Shown: positions 15,785 to 24,514 of the stretch, piece after piece | Numbering within the stretch: position 1 is the stretch's first letter | Layout: each line of letters begins with the position of its first letter | NCBI RefSeq assembly: GCF_900102375.1 | Contig: NZ_FNBO01000019.1 | Span: 1 to 48,733, forward strand | Direction of reading: 5' to 3' | DNA length: 48,733 bases | Source of the DNA: Halorubrum xinjiangense | Lineage (GTDB): Archaea > Halobacteriota > Halobacteria > Halobacteriales > Haloferacaceae | Notes under the pieces: model-generated | The model's database searches: none | What the model was told of the DNA's origin: nothing | Seen by the model: only the letters and a program-made list of their open reading frames with translations | Made by a program: the position numbers and the translations under genes

Positions 15785-17221
15785 ATGGCAGCGAGTGACG
15801 AGGCAGGCGTTATCGAACGTATCGGGTTTCGAATGTCAGAGGCCGTCGAACGGTGGATGCCGAGTCCGTTCGTTTTTGCCATCCTGTTGACGTATATCGT
15901 CTACGTGGCCGGACTGATAGCCACGGACTCGGGACCGGTGGAACTGTTGGAGTTCTGGTACGGCGGCTTCTGGGCGTTCCTCGGATTCTCGATGCAGATG
16001 GTGCTCATCCTGATGACCGGGTTCGTCATCGCGTACCACCCGCGGGTCAACGCGGTCCTCCAGCGGCTCGCCGAGATTCCGAACTCCGGCGCGCAGGCCG
16101 CCGCGTTCGTCGGGTTCATCTCGATGTCGCTGGCGTGGGTCCACTGGGGGTTCAGCCTCATCATGGGCGCCATCTTCGCCCGCGAGATGGGGAAGGTCGC
16201 CCACCGGAAGGATATCAACGTTCATTACCCCCTGCTGGCGGTCGCCGGGTACATGGGGCTCGGCCTGACCTGGCACTGGGGCATCTCCGGCTCCGCGCCG
16301 CTCCAGCTGACCGACGCGAACAACATCGGTGAGGGGACCGGGTTCGACTTCCTCACGTCGACGGTGCCAGCCGCCGAGACCATCTTCCACCCGTACGCGC
16401 TCACGCTCACCGCGCTCTCCATCGTCTTCGCGAGCGTGGTACTGTACGTCCTCGCGCCCTCGGGCGGCCGCGCGAAGGGGATCACCGAGTACGTCGACGA
16501 GGCGGACCTATTTGACTCCGCGGCGGATGGCGGCACCGACGCCGCCGACGCCGCGGACCCGGTCGACGAGCCGCCCGCCGACGTCGACGACGTCCCCGCC
16601 GAGCGGCTGAACAACAGCCGGATCATCGGCGGGCTGGTCGCGCTGTCGGGCGTCGCCATCGTCGCGCTCCAGTTCACCGGGCAGGGACTCAACGCGTTCA
16701 CACTGAACGCCGTCAACTTCAGCTTCCTCTTCGCCGGCCTGCTCATCTACCAGCGACCGGCGTACTACCGCGACCGGTTCAACGACGCCGCCGGCGCGGC
16801 GGCCGGCATCGTCCTGCTGTTCCCCTTCTTCGCCGGCATTCAGGGGATCATGGCCAGCTCCGGGCTAGCGCTGTTGCTCGCCGAGGGGTTGCTCGAAGTG
16901 TCGACGGCGGCGACGTACCCCGTCGTCGCGTGGGTCGTCGGCTCCGTCGCGAACCTGTTCGTCCCCTCCGGCGGCGGCGAGTGGCTCGTCGTCGGCCCGT
17001 CGGTGCTTCAGGCCGCCCAAGAGCTCGGCGTGCCCTACGGGCAGGCGACCATCGCGTACGCGGTCGGCGACGCGCACACGAACCTGCTGAACCCGTTCTG
17101 GGCGCTGCCGCTGCTCGCCATCACGAACGTGAAGGCGCGCGAGATGTTCGGCTACGCCATCGCGATGCTGATCGCGTTGATCCCGTTCCTCGCGATAGCG
17201 CTGTATGCGGTGCCGTACTGA
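15785..17221 (+). CDS. Short-chain fatty acid transporter (AtoE family)
   Basis: A 478-residue permease of the SCFA_trans/AtoE family with about 11-12 hydrophobic spans. Characteristic stretches are ERWMPSPFVFAILLTYIVY at the start, LAWVHWGFSLIMGAIFARE near 125, GLTWHWGISGSAPL near 165, the FVPSGGGEWLVVGPSVLQAA loop near 400 and AHTNLLNPFWALPLLAI near 435. These match the family of butyrate/short-chain fatty acid carriers. A variable acidic loop (about 240-275) splits the two halves. The likely role is uptake of acetoacetate or butyrate-like acids, although no catabolic genes are adjacent. The ferredoxin gene is convergent. Confidence 0.87.
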   Translation: MAASDEAGVIERIGFRMSEAVERWMPSPFVFAILLTYIVYVAGLIATDSGPVELLEFWYGGFWAFLGFSMQMVLILMTGFVIAYHPRVNAVLQRLAEIPNSGAQAAAFVGFISMSLAWVHWGFSLIMGAIFAREMGKVAHRKDINVHYPLLAVAGYMGLGLTWHWGISGSAPLQLTDANNIGEGTGFDFLTSTVPAAETIFHPYALTLTALSIVFASVVLYVLAPSGGRAKGITEYVDEADLFDSAADGGTDAADAADPVDEPPADVDDVPAERLNNSRIIGGLVALSGVAIVALQFTGQGLNAFTLNAVNFSFLFAGLLIYQRPAYYRDRFNDAAGAAAGIVLLFPFFAGIQGIMASSGLALLLAEGLLEVSTAATYPVVAWVVGSVANLFVPSGGGEWLVVGPSVLQAAQELGVPYGQATIAYAVGDAHTNLLNPFWALPLLAITNVKAREMFGYAIAMLIALIPFLAIALYAVPY

Positions 17222-17247
17222 CCTCCCTGGTCGAAAAAGCGGATTTT

Positions 17248-17607
17248 TCAGTCGTCGTCCGCGGCCGCACCGTCTGCGCCGCCCGCGCCGTCGCCCTCGC
17301 CCGCGGAGACCGCTGCGTCGTCCTCGATGCTCGGCGGGTACTTCCCGCGGTCGAGCTTCAGGTCCGACTGCGGCCGCGCCATACAGGTGAGCGCGTACTC
17401 CTCGGCCTCCTCGTCGGTGAGGCCGCGGGCCGCGGGCTGGGTCACCTCGCCCTCGACGATCTCGGCGGAACAGGCGAGACACATCCCGACGCGGCAGGAG
17501 TACTCCTGTGCGACCCCCTCGTCGAAACAGGAGCTGAGGATCGTCTCCGTGTCGGCCACCTCGATCGTCTCGCCGGTGCCGACGAACTCGACGGTGTACT
17601 CGGTCAT
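17248..17607 (-). CDS. 2Fe-2S ferredoxin
   Basis: A 119-residue plant-type ferredoxin. The cluster cysteines are in SCRVGMCLACS (CxxxxCxxC, near residues 37-45) with the fourth in ALTCMARP near 77. The start YTVEFVGTGETIEV and the spacing match the [2Fe-2S] fold. The C-terminal 25 residues are Gly/Ala/Asp-rich and disordered. It lacks the large acidic N-terminal insertion of the main haloarchaeal ferredoxin, so it is probably a specialised electron donor. The ATG at 17607 is used because upstream codons are Arg-rich and unlike the family. Confidence 0.87.
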   Translation of the reverse strand: MTEYTVEFVGTGETIEVADTETILSSCFDEGVAQEYSCRVGMCLACSAEIVEGEVTQPAARGLTDEEAEEYALTCMARPQSDLKLDRGKYPPSIEDDAAVSAGEGDGAGGADGAAADDD

Positions 17608-17707
17608 GGCGCGGAGTACCCGCCGACCGGTCAAAAAGGGTTCCCCTCGATCGCGTCGCCGTGGTGGGGACGGAAGCGTACGAAACGAGCGGAGATCGTC
17701 GTTGAGA

Positions 17708-17716
17708 TTTATAAAT
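17708..17716 (+). promoter_or_regulatory. TATA box for vapBC
   Basis: TTTATAAAT lies about 28 bases before the vapB ATG (17741), in a short AT-rich stretch, fitting a leaderless promoter. VapBC complexes normally repress such a promoter, though no operator is obvious. Confidence 0.6.
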
Positions 17717-17740
17717 ATACACACGTAACTATGTACTGTA

Positions 17741-17983
17741 ATGTCGACGAAAACGATCTCGCTCGATGAGGAAGCCTACGAGCGGCTCAAATCGCACAAG
17801 CGGGAGGGAGAGTCGTTTTCCGACGTGGTCAAGCGGATCGCCGGCGAGCGGTCGTGGACCGAGGTCGCCGGGATCCTCTCGGAGGACGAGGCCGACGAAC
17901 TCGAATCCCTCGTCGAGGAGGGGCGGTCACGCTCTCGCGATCGGCGCGAGCGCCTCGATTCGGACGTTCGGAGCGACGAATGA
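17741..17983 (+). CDS. vapB: VapB-type antitoxin
   Basis: An 80-residue antitoxin. The N-terminus KTISLDEEAYERLKSHKREGESFSDVVKRI is the ribbon-helix-helix-like DNA-binding motif of this haloarchaeal VapB family; the acidic/basic C-terminal half (SEDEADELESLVEEGRSRSRD) should wrap the toxin. Its TGA overlaps the vapC ATG by three bases (ATGA), the normal arrangement for a toxin-antitoxin pair. It should neutralise VapC and repress the operon. Confidence 0.87.
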   Translation: MSTKTISLDEEAYERLKSHKREGESFSDVVKRIAGERSWTEVAGILSEDEADELESLVEEGRSRSRDRRERLDSDVRSDE

Positions 17984-18372
17984 TCGAGGACACGACCTTC
18001 GTCATCGACGTTCTACACGACGACCGGGACGCAGTCCGATACCTCGATCTCATCGAACGGGAGAATCGCCCCGAGAAGATCTCCTCGTTAACGGTGCTCG
18101 AACTGTACGAGGCGGTTCCACAGTTGAACGCTCCCGAAGAGCGCCGACAAGCGATTCTCAACGTACTCGACACGCGCCACGCGGTCGTCGCCGACGACAC
18201 CGTAATGCGAACGGCCGGGAAGATCTCCGGCTCGCTTCGCGCCCGAGGTGAGGAGATCGACAGAGAGGACTGTATCATCGGGGCGACGGCGCTTTTGAAC
18301 GACGAACCGGTCGTGACCCGCAATCACGAGCACTTCGGGCGCATCGACGGCCTCGACGTCGAGACGTACTGA
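17980..18372 (+). CDS. vapC: VapC-type PIN-domain toxin
   Basis: A 130-residue PIN-domain ribonuclease. The conserved acids are visible: Asp10 in TTFVIDVLHDD, Glu in SSLTVLELYEA near 46, then the DREDCIIGATALL acids near 96-98, followed by PVVTRNHEHFGRI. All parts look intact, so the toxin should be active. VapC toxins usually cut tRNA or rRNA; the target here is unknown. It is coupled to vapB by the overlapping start and stop. Confidence 0.9.
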   Translation: MIEDTTFVIDVLHDDRDAVRYLDLIERENRPEKISSLTVLELYEAVPQLNAPEERRQAILNVLDTRHAVVADDTVMRTAGKISGSLRARGEEIDREDCIIGATALLNDEPVVTRNHEHFGRIDGLDVETY

Positions 18373-18445
18373 GCGCTCGTCGACGGGCGTCCCTTTCCTC
18401 CCGCTCATCGCAACGACTAATCCCCCGCCGGACGCTTCCCGAGGT

Positions 18446-19444
18446 ATGACCGGCAAGGCCACCGCGCGAGCCCACCCGATCCAGGGGCTCGTCAAGTACC
18501 ACGGGATGCGCGACGAGGAACTGCGACTCCCGTACCACGACAGCATCAGCCTCTGTACCGCGCCGACCGCGACGACGACGACCGTCGAGTGGCAGCCCGA
18601 CGCGAGCGAAGACGCCTACGTCATCGGCGGCGAGGAAGTCGACGGTCGCGCCGCCGAGCGCATCGACATGGTCGTCGACCACGTCCGCGAACTGGCCGGG
18701 GTCGACGCGGCCGTGCGGCTGGAAAGCGAGAACTCCTTCCCGTCGAACATCGGCTTCGGCTCCTCCTCGTCGGGGTTCGCGGCCGCCGCGCTCGCCCTCG
18801 TGGAGGCCACGGGACTCGACCGCTCCCTGCCCGAAGTCTCCACGATTGCCCGCCGCGGGTCCTCCTCCGCAGCACGCTCCGTCACGGGCGCGTACTCGCG
18901 GCTCGAAGCCGGACTCAACGACGAGGACTGCCGCTCGTACCGCCTCGACGTGGGCGTGAGCGAGGACGGGTTCGACCCCGAGGAGGACCTCCGGATCGTC
19001 GCCGCGCATGTCCCCGCTTATAAAGAGACGGAGGAGGCCCACCGCGAGGCCGCCGCGAGCCACATGATGCAGGCGCGGACCGCGCACGTTCAAGACCAGC
19101 TGGTCGAGATGACCGACGCGCTCCGCGCGGGCGACTTCGATCGGATCTTCGAAACCGCCGAGCACGACTCGCTCTCCCTGACGGCTACGACGATGACCGG
19201 CCCCGCGGGGTGGGTGTACTGGCAGCCCGAGACGATCGCGGTGTTCAACGCGGTCCGCGAGCTCCGGGAGTCGGGCGTCCCCGTCTACTTCTCGACGGAC
19301 ACCGGCGCGTCGGTGTACGTGAACACCCTGGCCGACCACGTCGACGAGGTCGAGAGCCGGATCGCCGAGATCGGCATCGACACCGACGTCTGGGAGGTCG
19401 GCGGTCCGGCGCGCGTCCTCGACGAGAGCGAGGCGCTGTTTTAA
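18446..19444 (+). CDS. mvaD: Phosphomevalonate decarboxylase
   Basis: A 332-residue GHMP-superfamily enzyme of the haloarchaeal decarboxylase branch in the mevalonate pathway. In Haloferax volcanii the homologous protein was shown to act on phosphomevalonate, giving isopentenyl phosphate, so I infer that reaction. Visible are TARAHPIQGLVKYHGMRDE (substrate loop near residue 8), the ATP-binding FPSNIGFGSSSSGFAA near 100, and SSSAARSVTGAYSRL near 140. It feeds isoprenoid lipid synthesis. It ends just before repeat copy 2. Confidence 0.87.
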   Translation: MTGKATARAHPIQGLVKYHGMRDEELRLPYHDSISLCTAPTATTTTVEWQPDASEDAYVIGGEEVDGRAAERIDMVVDHVRELAGVDAAVRLESENSFPSNIGFGSSSSGFAAAALALVEATGLDRSLPEVSTIARRGSSSAARSVTGAYSRLEAGLNDEDCRSYRLDVGVSEDGFDPEEDLRIVAAHVPAYKETEEAHREAAASHMMQARTAHVQDQLVEMTDALRAGDFDRIFETAEHDSLSLTATTMTGPAGWVYWQPETIAVFNAVRELRESGVPVYFSTDTGASVYVNTLADHVDEVESRIAEIGIDTDVWEVGGPARVLDESEALF

Positions 19445-19720
19445 ATAGAAATCGAGGTGCGGTGGCGCGCGCCGGTGAGCGCCCACCGGGCGCGAACCGC
19501 GCGTGCGAGGGAGTCGGTGGTCCGGAGCGAAGCGGAGGACCACCGACGAGGCTGGGGAGGTTTGAGGCTGCGGTTCCGTGCGGTGTAGGGTGGGACTCAA
19601 AGGGGCAGTCGCGAGGACGAAGACGCGCGACGCAAGGACCGCAGAGAGCGAGCGGCGCGAGCGATCGAGGACCGCAGCGAGCGAATCGAGTCCTCGCGAC
19701 TGGGGCTTTGATGGTATTAG
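19440..19720 (+). repeat. Structured dispersed repeat, copy 2
   Basis: The best-formed of the three copies. An A/T-rich TTTTAAATAG (overlapping the mvaD stop) is followed by GGTGCGGTGGCGCG. A hairpin then joins GTCGGTGGTCC (19513-19523) to GGACCACCGAC (19537-19547), closing a loop that is identical in copy 3 (GGAGCGAAGCGGA). The core GAGGCTGGGGAGG comes next, then the closing helix 19598-19618 with 19690-19710: TCAAAG/CTTTGA outside, GGG facing GGG, then a perfect 13-bp GC-rich stem. Open frames across it have no family resemblance and are shadows. It lies between mvaD and the convergent photolyase gene, so it is not a shared promoter region. Confidence 0.8.
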
Positions 19721-19757
19721 TCGTCACAGCGATACGGCGTCTCTCGACAGAGTCTGC

Positions 19758-21368
19758 TTATTCGTCCGGATCCTCGCCGCGCGCGCGCTTGTACATCGCT
19801 AGCGCCGCCTCCCGGCGCTCAGAGTGGTCGACGATGGGCGACGGGTACTCCGGCGCCGCATTCGCGCGCTGGGTGGGCGACAGCTCGTGCCACCCGTGGA
19901 TCAGGTCGGCGTCGAGGTTGCGGAGTTCTGGAACGTATTTCTTTATATACTCGGCGTCGGGGTCGTAGCGCTCCCCCTGCGTCATCGGGTTGAAGATGCG
20001 GAAGTAGGGCTGCGCGTCGGTCCCAGTCGAGGCCGCCCACTGCCACCCGCCGTTGTCGTTGGCGGTGTCGTGGTCGGCCAGGTGCTCACGGAAGTGGTCG
20101 TAGCCGTGGCGCCAGTCGGCGAGGAGGTCCTTCGTCAGGAACGAGGCGACGATCATCCGGACGCGGTTGTGCATGAACGCCTCCTCGCGGAGCTGGCGCA
20201 TCCCGGCGTCGACGATCGGATACCCCGTCTCGCCGCGCTTCCAGGCGGCTATCTCCTCGGGGTCGTCTCGCCACTCGATCCCCTCCTCGTACGTCTTGTA
20301 GTTCTCCGTCACCACCTCGGGATTGTGGAAGAGCACCTGCGTGTAGAACTCCCGCCACGCCAGCTGGCCCTGGAACTCCTCGACCTGCTCAGGGGCGTCG
20401 TCGGGCCGGGCGTCCGACTCGGCCTCGACCATCGCCTCCTCGGTCGCCGCGTACGCCTCCCGGACGCCGATCTCGCCGTATTTGAGGAACGCCGAGAGCC
20501 GGGAGGTCGCCTCCCGGCCCGGGTAGTCGCGCTCGGCCTCGTAGGCGAACACCGCCTCGTCGAGGAACGTGTCGAGGCGCTCGCGGGCCGCGGCGGTCCC
20601 CGCGGGCCCGACCGCGGCGTCCGGCTCCGAAAAGCCGAGATCGCCGGGGGTCGGCAGGTCGCCAACGGAGGCATCGGTGGTGACAATTCCAGCGTCGGCG
20701 CCGCCTCCTTGATCGGCGCCACCCCCGTCCGCGACCGCGTCGGCCGAGTCGCCCCAGTCGACGGCGTCGACCGCCTCGGCTAGCCGATCGGCGCCGACGA
20801 GCCCCTCGCCGGTCGGCGCGGGGGCCGGGTCCTCTTTCGCGCGGTCGGTCCACTTCTTCCAGTAGTAGCTGTACACCGAGTACGGATCGCCGGCGTTCGT
20901 CCGGATGGCGTCCGGGTCGTGGAGGACCGCGTCGTGGTGGGCCTCGCGCGCGACGTCGACCGCGGCGAGCGCGCGCCGCACCCCCGCGTCGCGCTCGCGG
21001 GCGAGCCCGGAGTAGTCGCGGTTCCAGACGACGCGCTCGGCGTCGAGTGCCTCCGCGAGCCGCGGGAGAACCGCCTCGGGGTCGCCGCGCGCGACGAGCA
21101 GGTCGCTCCCGCGCTCGCGGTAGTCCTCGCGGAGCGCGGCGAGCCCGTCGAGCAGGCGGCGGACTCGCACGTCGCTCGCGTGGTCGAGGACGTCCGGGTC
21201 GAAGACGAAGACGGGCGCGGCGGGCCCCCGGTCGGCGTCGTCTCCGCGAGCTTCGTCGTCCGCGCGATCGTCGTCGCCCGCGCCGTCACCGGCGTCGGTC
21301 CCCGCCGCGGCCGCGAGCCCGACGTTGTCGGCGACTCTGAGGTCCCGTCGGTGCCAGAACAGCTCCAT
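19758..21368 (-). CDS. phr: Deoxyribodipyrimidine photolyase (cryptochrome family)
   Basis: A 536-residue DNA photolyase that uses FAD and light to reverse pyrimidine dimers. The N-terminal antenna-binding alpha/beta domain begins with MELFWHRRDLRVADN. The C-terminal FAD-binding domain has YPIVDAGMRQLREEAFMHNRVRM (residues about 370-392) and DTANDNGGWQWAASTGTDAQPYFRIFNP, the FAD/dimer pocket. An Asp/Gly/Ala-rich insertion near 215-230 and another near 25-45 are halophile linkers. Class I CPD photolyase is the most likely type; a cryptochrome or (6-4) enzyme cannot be excluded. PsiE-like and helicase genes follow upstream on the same strand. Confidence 0.9.
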   Translation of the reverse strand: MELFWHRRDLRVADNVGLAAAAGTDAGDGAGDDDRADDEARGDDADRGPAAPVFVFDPDVLDHASDVRVRRLLDGLAALREDYRERGSDLLVARGDPEAVLPRLAEALDAERVVWNRDYSGLARERDAGVRRALAAVDVAREAHHDAVLHDPDAIRTNAGDPYSVYSYYWKKWTDRAKEDPAPAPTGEGLVGADRLAEAVDAVDWGDSADAVADGGGADQGGGADAGIVTTDASVGDLPTPGDLGFSEPDAAVGPAGTAAARERLDTFLDEAVFAYEAERDYPGREATSRLSAFLKYGEIGVREAYAATEEAMVEAESDARPDDAPEQVEEFQGQLAWREFYTQVLFHNPEVVTENYKTYEEGIEWRDDPEEIAAWKRGETGYPIVDAGMRQLREEAFMHNRVRMIVASFLTKDLLADWRHGYDHFREHLADHDTANDNGGWQWAASTGTDAQPYFRIFNPMTQGERYDPDAEYIKKYVPELRNLDADLIHGWHELSPTQRANAAPEYPSPIVDHSERREAALAMYKRARGEDPDE

Positions 21369-21437
21369 GGGATCGACACGGGCGCGTCCACCGTGAAACC
21401 ACCGGGATCGAAGGTCGGGTCGGGGTCGGCGTTCCGG

Positions 21438-21884
21438 TCAGAGCTCCAGGCGCCCCGGGACGCTCACCCGGTCGAGGAGGAAGTAGCCGAGCGTGAGCGA
21501 GAGGATCAACACGCCGAGCGCCGCGGCCGCGAGCAGCGCCTCGTCGCCCGTGCCGTAGTCCTCCAGCCGGAAGCTGATCACGCGCCGCGAGACGGCGATG
21601 ATGGCGGCGCTCACGACGATCCGGAGGACCGGCTGGCCGCGCGCGTACGCCACCAGCGTCCGGTGGACCTCGACGATGATGAGCAACAGGAGGACGCTGT
21701 CCAGCAGCGCGACGACCTCGACCGGGTCGGTGAAGTCGCCCGTGACGAGGAGGCGGTACAGCGAGACGAACAGGTCGAACACGCCGATGAGAAAGAGGAG
21801 GAGCAGGAAGTACGCCGCGCCGAGGACGAGCCACTCCATCGCCCTGGCCGCCGGATCCGCGGCGTCGTCGAGGTCCAACTCCAT
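21438..21884 (-). CDS. PsiE-like membrane protein
   Basis: A 148-residue protein with four hydrophobic helices: AMEWLVLGAAYFLLLLFL, a second near LLDSVLLLLIIVEVH, a third near LRIVVSAAIIAVSR, and a fourth near LLAAAALGVLILSLTLGYF. The arrangement, with a conserved EVHRTL segment after helix 2, fits the phosphate-starvation-inducible PsiE family. The molecular role of that family is not known. The gene lies 69 bases upstream of the photolyase and 48 bases downstream of the helicase gene, on the same strand, so cotranscription is possible. Confidence 0.75.
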   Translation of the reverse strand: MELDLDDAADPAARAMEWLVLGAAYFLLLLFLIGVFDLFVSLYRLLVTGDFTDPVEVVALLDSVLLLLIIVEVHRTLVAYARGQPVLRIVVSAAIIAVSRRVISFRLEDYGTGDEALLAAAALGVLILSLTLGYFLLDRVSVPGRLEL

Positions 21885-21932
21885 GGAGGGAGGCGTCGGT
21901 GCCCGGCGCCAAGGAGCTTTGGGTGGGCGTGG

Positions 21933-24389
21933 TCAGGAGTCCGCGCCCGAGCCCGTCAGCGATTCGAGCAGGCGGACGGCGGGCGCCTTCGCCAGGGGAT
22001 CGTTCCCGTTGCCGCAGTGGGGCGACTGGACGCAGGCCGGGCAACCCCCCTCGCAGTCGCAGGTGTCGATGAGCCGCGCCGTCCGGGTCATCAGCTCTTC
22101 GATCCGCAAGTGGCCGCGCCGAGTGAGCCCGACGCCGCCCGGGTAGCCGTCGTAGACGAACACCGCCGGCCCCTCGGTGTGGGGGTGGTGCGGGGTCGAG
22201 ATGCCGCCGACGTCGGCGCGGTCACAGAGCAGGTGGAACGGGAACAGCGAGATGATCCCGTGTTCGGCGGCGTGAATGCCGCCGTTGAACGCGTACTCGC
22301 CGCCCGGGATCGGTTCGCCGTCGGCGGCGTCGTCCGCGTCGGGTTCGCTATCGGGCGTCTCGCCGCCGTCCGCGCTGACTTCCGGGTCGCCAGCGTCCGC
22401 ATCCCCGAGCGGGTCGCCGAGGCGCCGCATCTCGCGTTCGATGTCTTCGGGCACGGGGAAGTACAGCGACTTCGTGCGCAGCGTCGTCTCCGGGAGGTCG
22501 AGCGTCGACTCGCCGAGCGACTCGCCCGTCGCGGCGTCTTTCCGCACGAACCCCGTGATCTGCTCCGTGACCGTGACGTCCGCGAAGCGGACGGGCACGT
22601 CCTCGCGCGCCGAGAGCGCGCGCTCGACGAGGTCCTCGTTCACGACGATGTCCTTGTCGGAGCGCACCTGCGTGTAGTAGTCGGCCCACGACTGCTGGAG
22701 CTCGGCGACATCGCGGTCGAGGTCGAGTTCGACCACCTCGTAGGTGCGGCCCTGCTGGTGGTAGATGGCGCCCGGATGGGCGTCGCGAAGCGCGTCGGCG
22801 AAGCCGAGCGTCGCGACCGTCTCGCCGCTCGACCGCTCGATCAGCGAGATTTCGCGCTCCTCGGCGGTGCGGAGGTTCACGGACTGCTGCGGGCTCGACC
22901 CCCCGGCGTGGACCCAGCGTGTGCCCGCCGCGGCCTCGCGCCGGTTCAGCACGCCCTCGTCCGTCAGGTCCGCCACCACGCCCGGGAAGGAGTCGCCGAA
23001 GAAGCGTTCGTCCGCGGGCGCGAGCCAGTTCTCGTCGGCCGCGCAGGCGACGTGGCCGGGCATGAGCTGGCCGTTCTCCGGGTCGCAGATGGCGTCCTCC
23101 GGCGGCGCGTCGAAGAAGTCGCTCGGGTTCCGCATCAGGTACTGGTCGAGCTGGTCCTCGCCGCCGACCATCACGACTAGGGCGGGGTCGTCGCCGCGGC
23201 CCGCTCGACCGGCTCGCTGGTGGGCGGACATGCGCGTGCCGGGATAGCCGTCGAGCACCACCGCGTCGAGCCCGCCCACGTCGACGCCGAGTTCGAGCGC
23301 GCTCGTCGACCAGACGCCGCGCAGGTCGCCGGCGTGGAGGTCGGCCTCGATCTCGCGGCGCCGGTCGTCGGTGAGCGCCGCCTGATACGCGCCTACCTTC
23401 CCCGCGAGGTCGCGCTCGCCCCGCTCCCGGAGGTCGCTCGCGCTGTCGGTCGCGTACTGCTCCGCGGTCTGACGTGCCCGCGTGAACGCCAGCGTCTGCT
23501 GGCCCGCGGTGACGAGGTCGACGAACAGCCGTTTGCTCTCCGTGTGGCTCGACTTCCGGCGGCCGCTGCCGCGCTCGGCCCAGTCGTCGTCGTACTCCGG
23601 CGGGTTCCACAGCACCCAGTCGCGCGGCCCCCGACCCGACGCGTCCTCGTCGACGAGCCGTATCCCGGCGGGGTCGCGGCCGGTGACGGTCGCGACGTGG
23701 TCGACGGGGTTGTTGATCGTCGCCGAACAGCAGACAAACTGCGGAGACGAGTCGAACCGCTCGCAGGTCCGCGCGAGCCGGCGCAGAGTCAACGCGACCT
23801 GCGAGCCGAACACGCCGCGGTAGCTGTGGACCTCGTCGATCACGACGTACTCCAGCGACGAGAAGAACCAGTCCCACAGGCGCCCGGCGTACGGCAACAG
23901 CGCGTAGTGGAGCATGTCCGGGTTCGAGAGGAGGACGGTCGGCCGGCGGTCGCGTACGTCCCGCTTTTCTGACTGCGAGAGCCGGCCGGTGTAGGAGTCG
24001 ACCGAGACGCGGCTGCCGAAGCCGAGGTCCGCGGCGAGCGCCGACAGCGACTCCTCCTGGTCCGCGATCAGCGCGTTCTGCGGGCCGATATACAGGGTGC
24101 GTCCGCCGTGATCCATCGCCGCCTCGAAGGCGGGGACGGTGTACGCGAGCGACTTGCCGCTGGCCGTCTCGGTCGCGAGCACGGCGTCGTCGCCGCCGCG
24201 GACCGCCTCGATCGCGTCGGCCTGGTGGCGGTAGAGCCGGTCGATCCCGCGGTCCGCGAGCGCGCCGGCGAGCCGCGGTTCGAGGTCGACGTCCGCGAAC
24301 TCGGGCTCGCGGGCCGGGATCCGCCGGTGGTCGGCGATCTGTCCCTCGTAGAATGGGCGGTCCCGCAGCCACTCGATGGCGTCGTCCAC
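21933..24389 (-). CDS. DEAD/DEAH helicase with DUF1998 (MrfA-like)
   Basis: An 818-residue superfamily 2 helicase. Motif I is ATETASGKS (about residue 72), motif II IDEVHSY near 158, motif III SATINNP near 205, and motif VI HQRAGRAGRGDD near 390. The C-terminal DUF1998 region has the zinc-binding cysteines CDCEGGCPAC and HCGNG near 785-805. This layout is that of Bacillus YprA/MrfA, a 3'-5' helicase needed for mitomycin C repair. The GTG start is supported by the early family sequence. It is probably a DNA-repair helicase; the photolyase two genes away on the same strand fits that idea. Confidence 0.87.
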   Translation of the reverse strand: MDDAIEWLRDRPFYEGQIADHRRIPAREPEFADVDLEPRLAGALADRGIDRLYRHQADAIEAVRGGDDAVLATETASGKSLAYTVPAFEAAMDHGGRTLYIGPQNALIADQEESLSALAADLGFGSRVSVDSYTGRLSQSEKRDVRDRRPTVLLSNPDMLHYALLPYAGRLWDWFFSSLEYVVIDEVHSYRGVFGSQVALTLRRLARTCERFDSSPQFVCCSATINNPVDHVATVTGRDPAGIRLVDEDASGRGPRDWVLWNPPEYDDDWAERGSGRRKSSHTESKRLFVDLVTAGQQTLAFTRARQTAEQYATDSASDLRERGERDLAGKVGAYQAALTDDRRREIEADLHAGDLRGVWSTSALELGVDVGGLDAVVLDGYPGTRMSAHQRAGRAGRGDDPALVVMVGGEDQLDQYLMRNPSDFFDAPPEDAICDPENGQLMPGHVACAADENWLAPADERFFGDSFPGVVADLTDEGVLNRREAAAGTRWVHAGGSSPQQSVNLRTAEEREISLIERSSGETVATLGFADALRDAHPGAIYHQQGRTYEVVELDLDRDVAELQQSWADYYTQVRSDKDIVVNEDLVERALSAREDVPVRFADVTVTEQITGFVRKDAATGESLGESTLDLPETTLRTKSLYFPVPEDIEREMRRLGDPLGDADAGDPEVSADGGETPDSEPDADDAADGEPIPGGEYAFNGGIHAAEHGIISLFPFHLLCDRADVGGISTPHHPHTEGPAVFVYDGYPGGVGLTRRGHLRIEELMTRTARLIDTCDCEGGCPACVQSPHCGNGNDPLAKAPAVRLLESLTGSGADS

Positions 24390-24514
24390 GGTTACGGAAT
24401 CCTAGGGTTGGCGGGGCCTAACGGTTGCGGTGGCGGTGGGCGCGTGAGCGGGAGATCCACGGCGTCGGTCCGCCTCAGTCGGTTTCCCGCCGCCTCGGTC
24501 GGCTGCCCGCTGCC

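Noticed and set aside
19578-19968. Open frames across repeat copy 2
   Set aside because: They run through helices of the structured repeat into the antisense of photolyase; no protein signal.
20919-23180. Long plus-strand open frame opposite the photolyase and helicase genes
   Set aside because: Arg/Val/Glu-rich antisense shadow spanning three recognised genes on the other strand.
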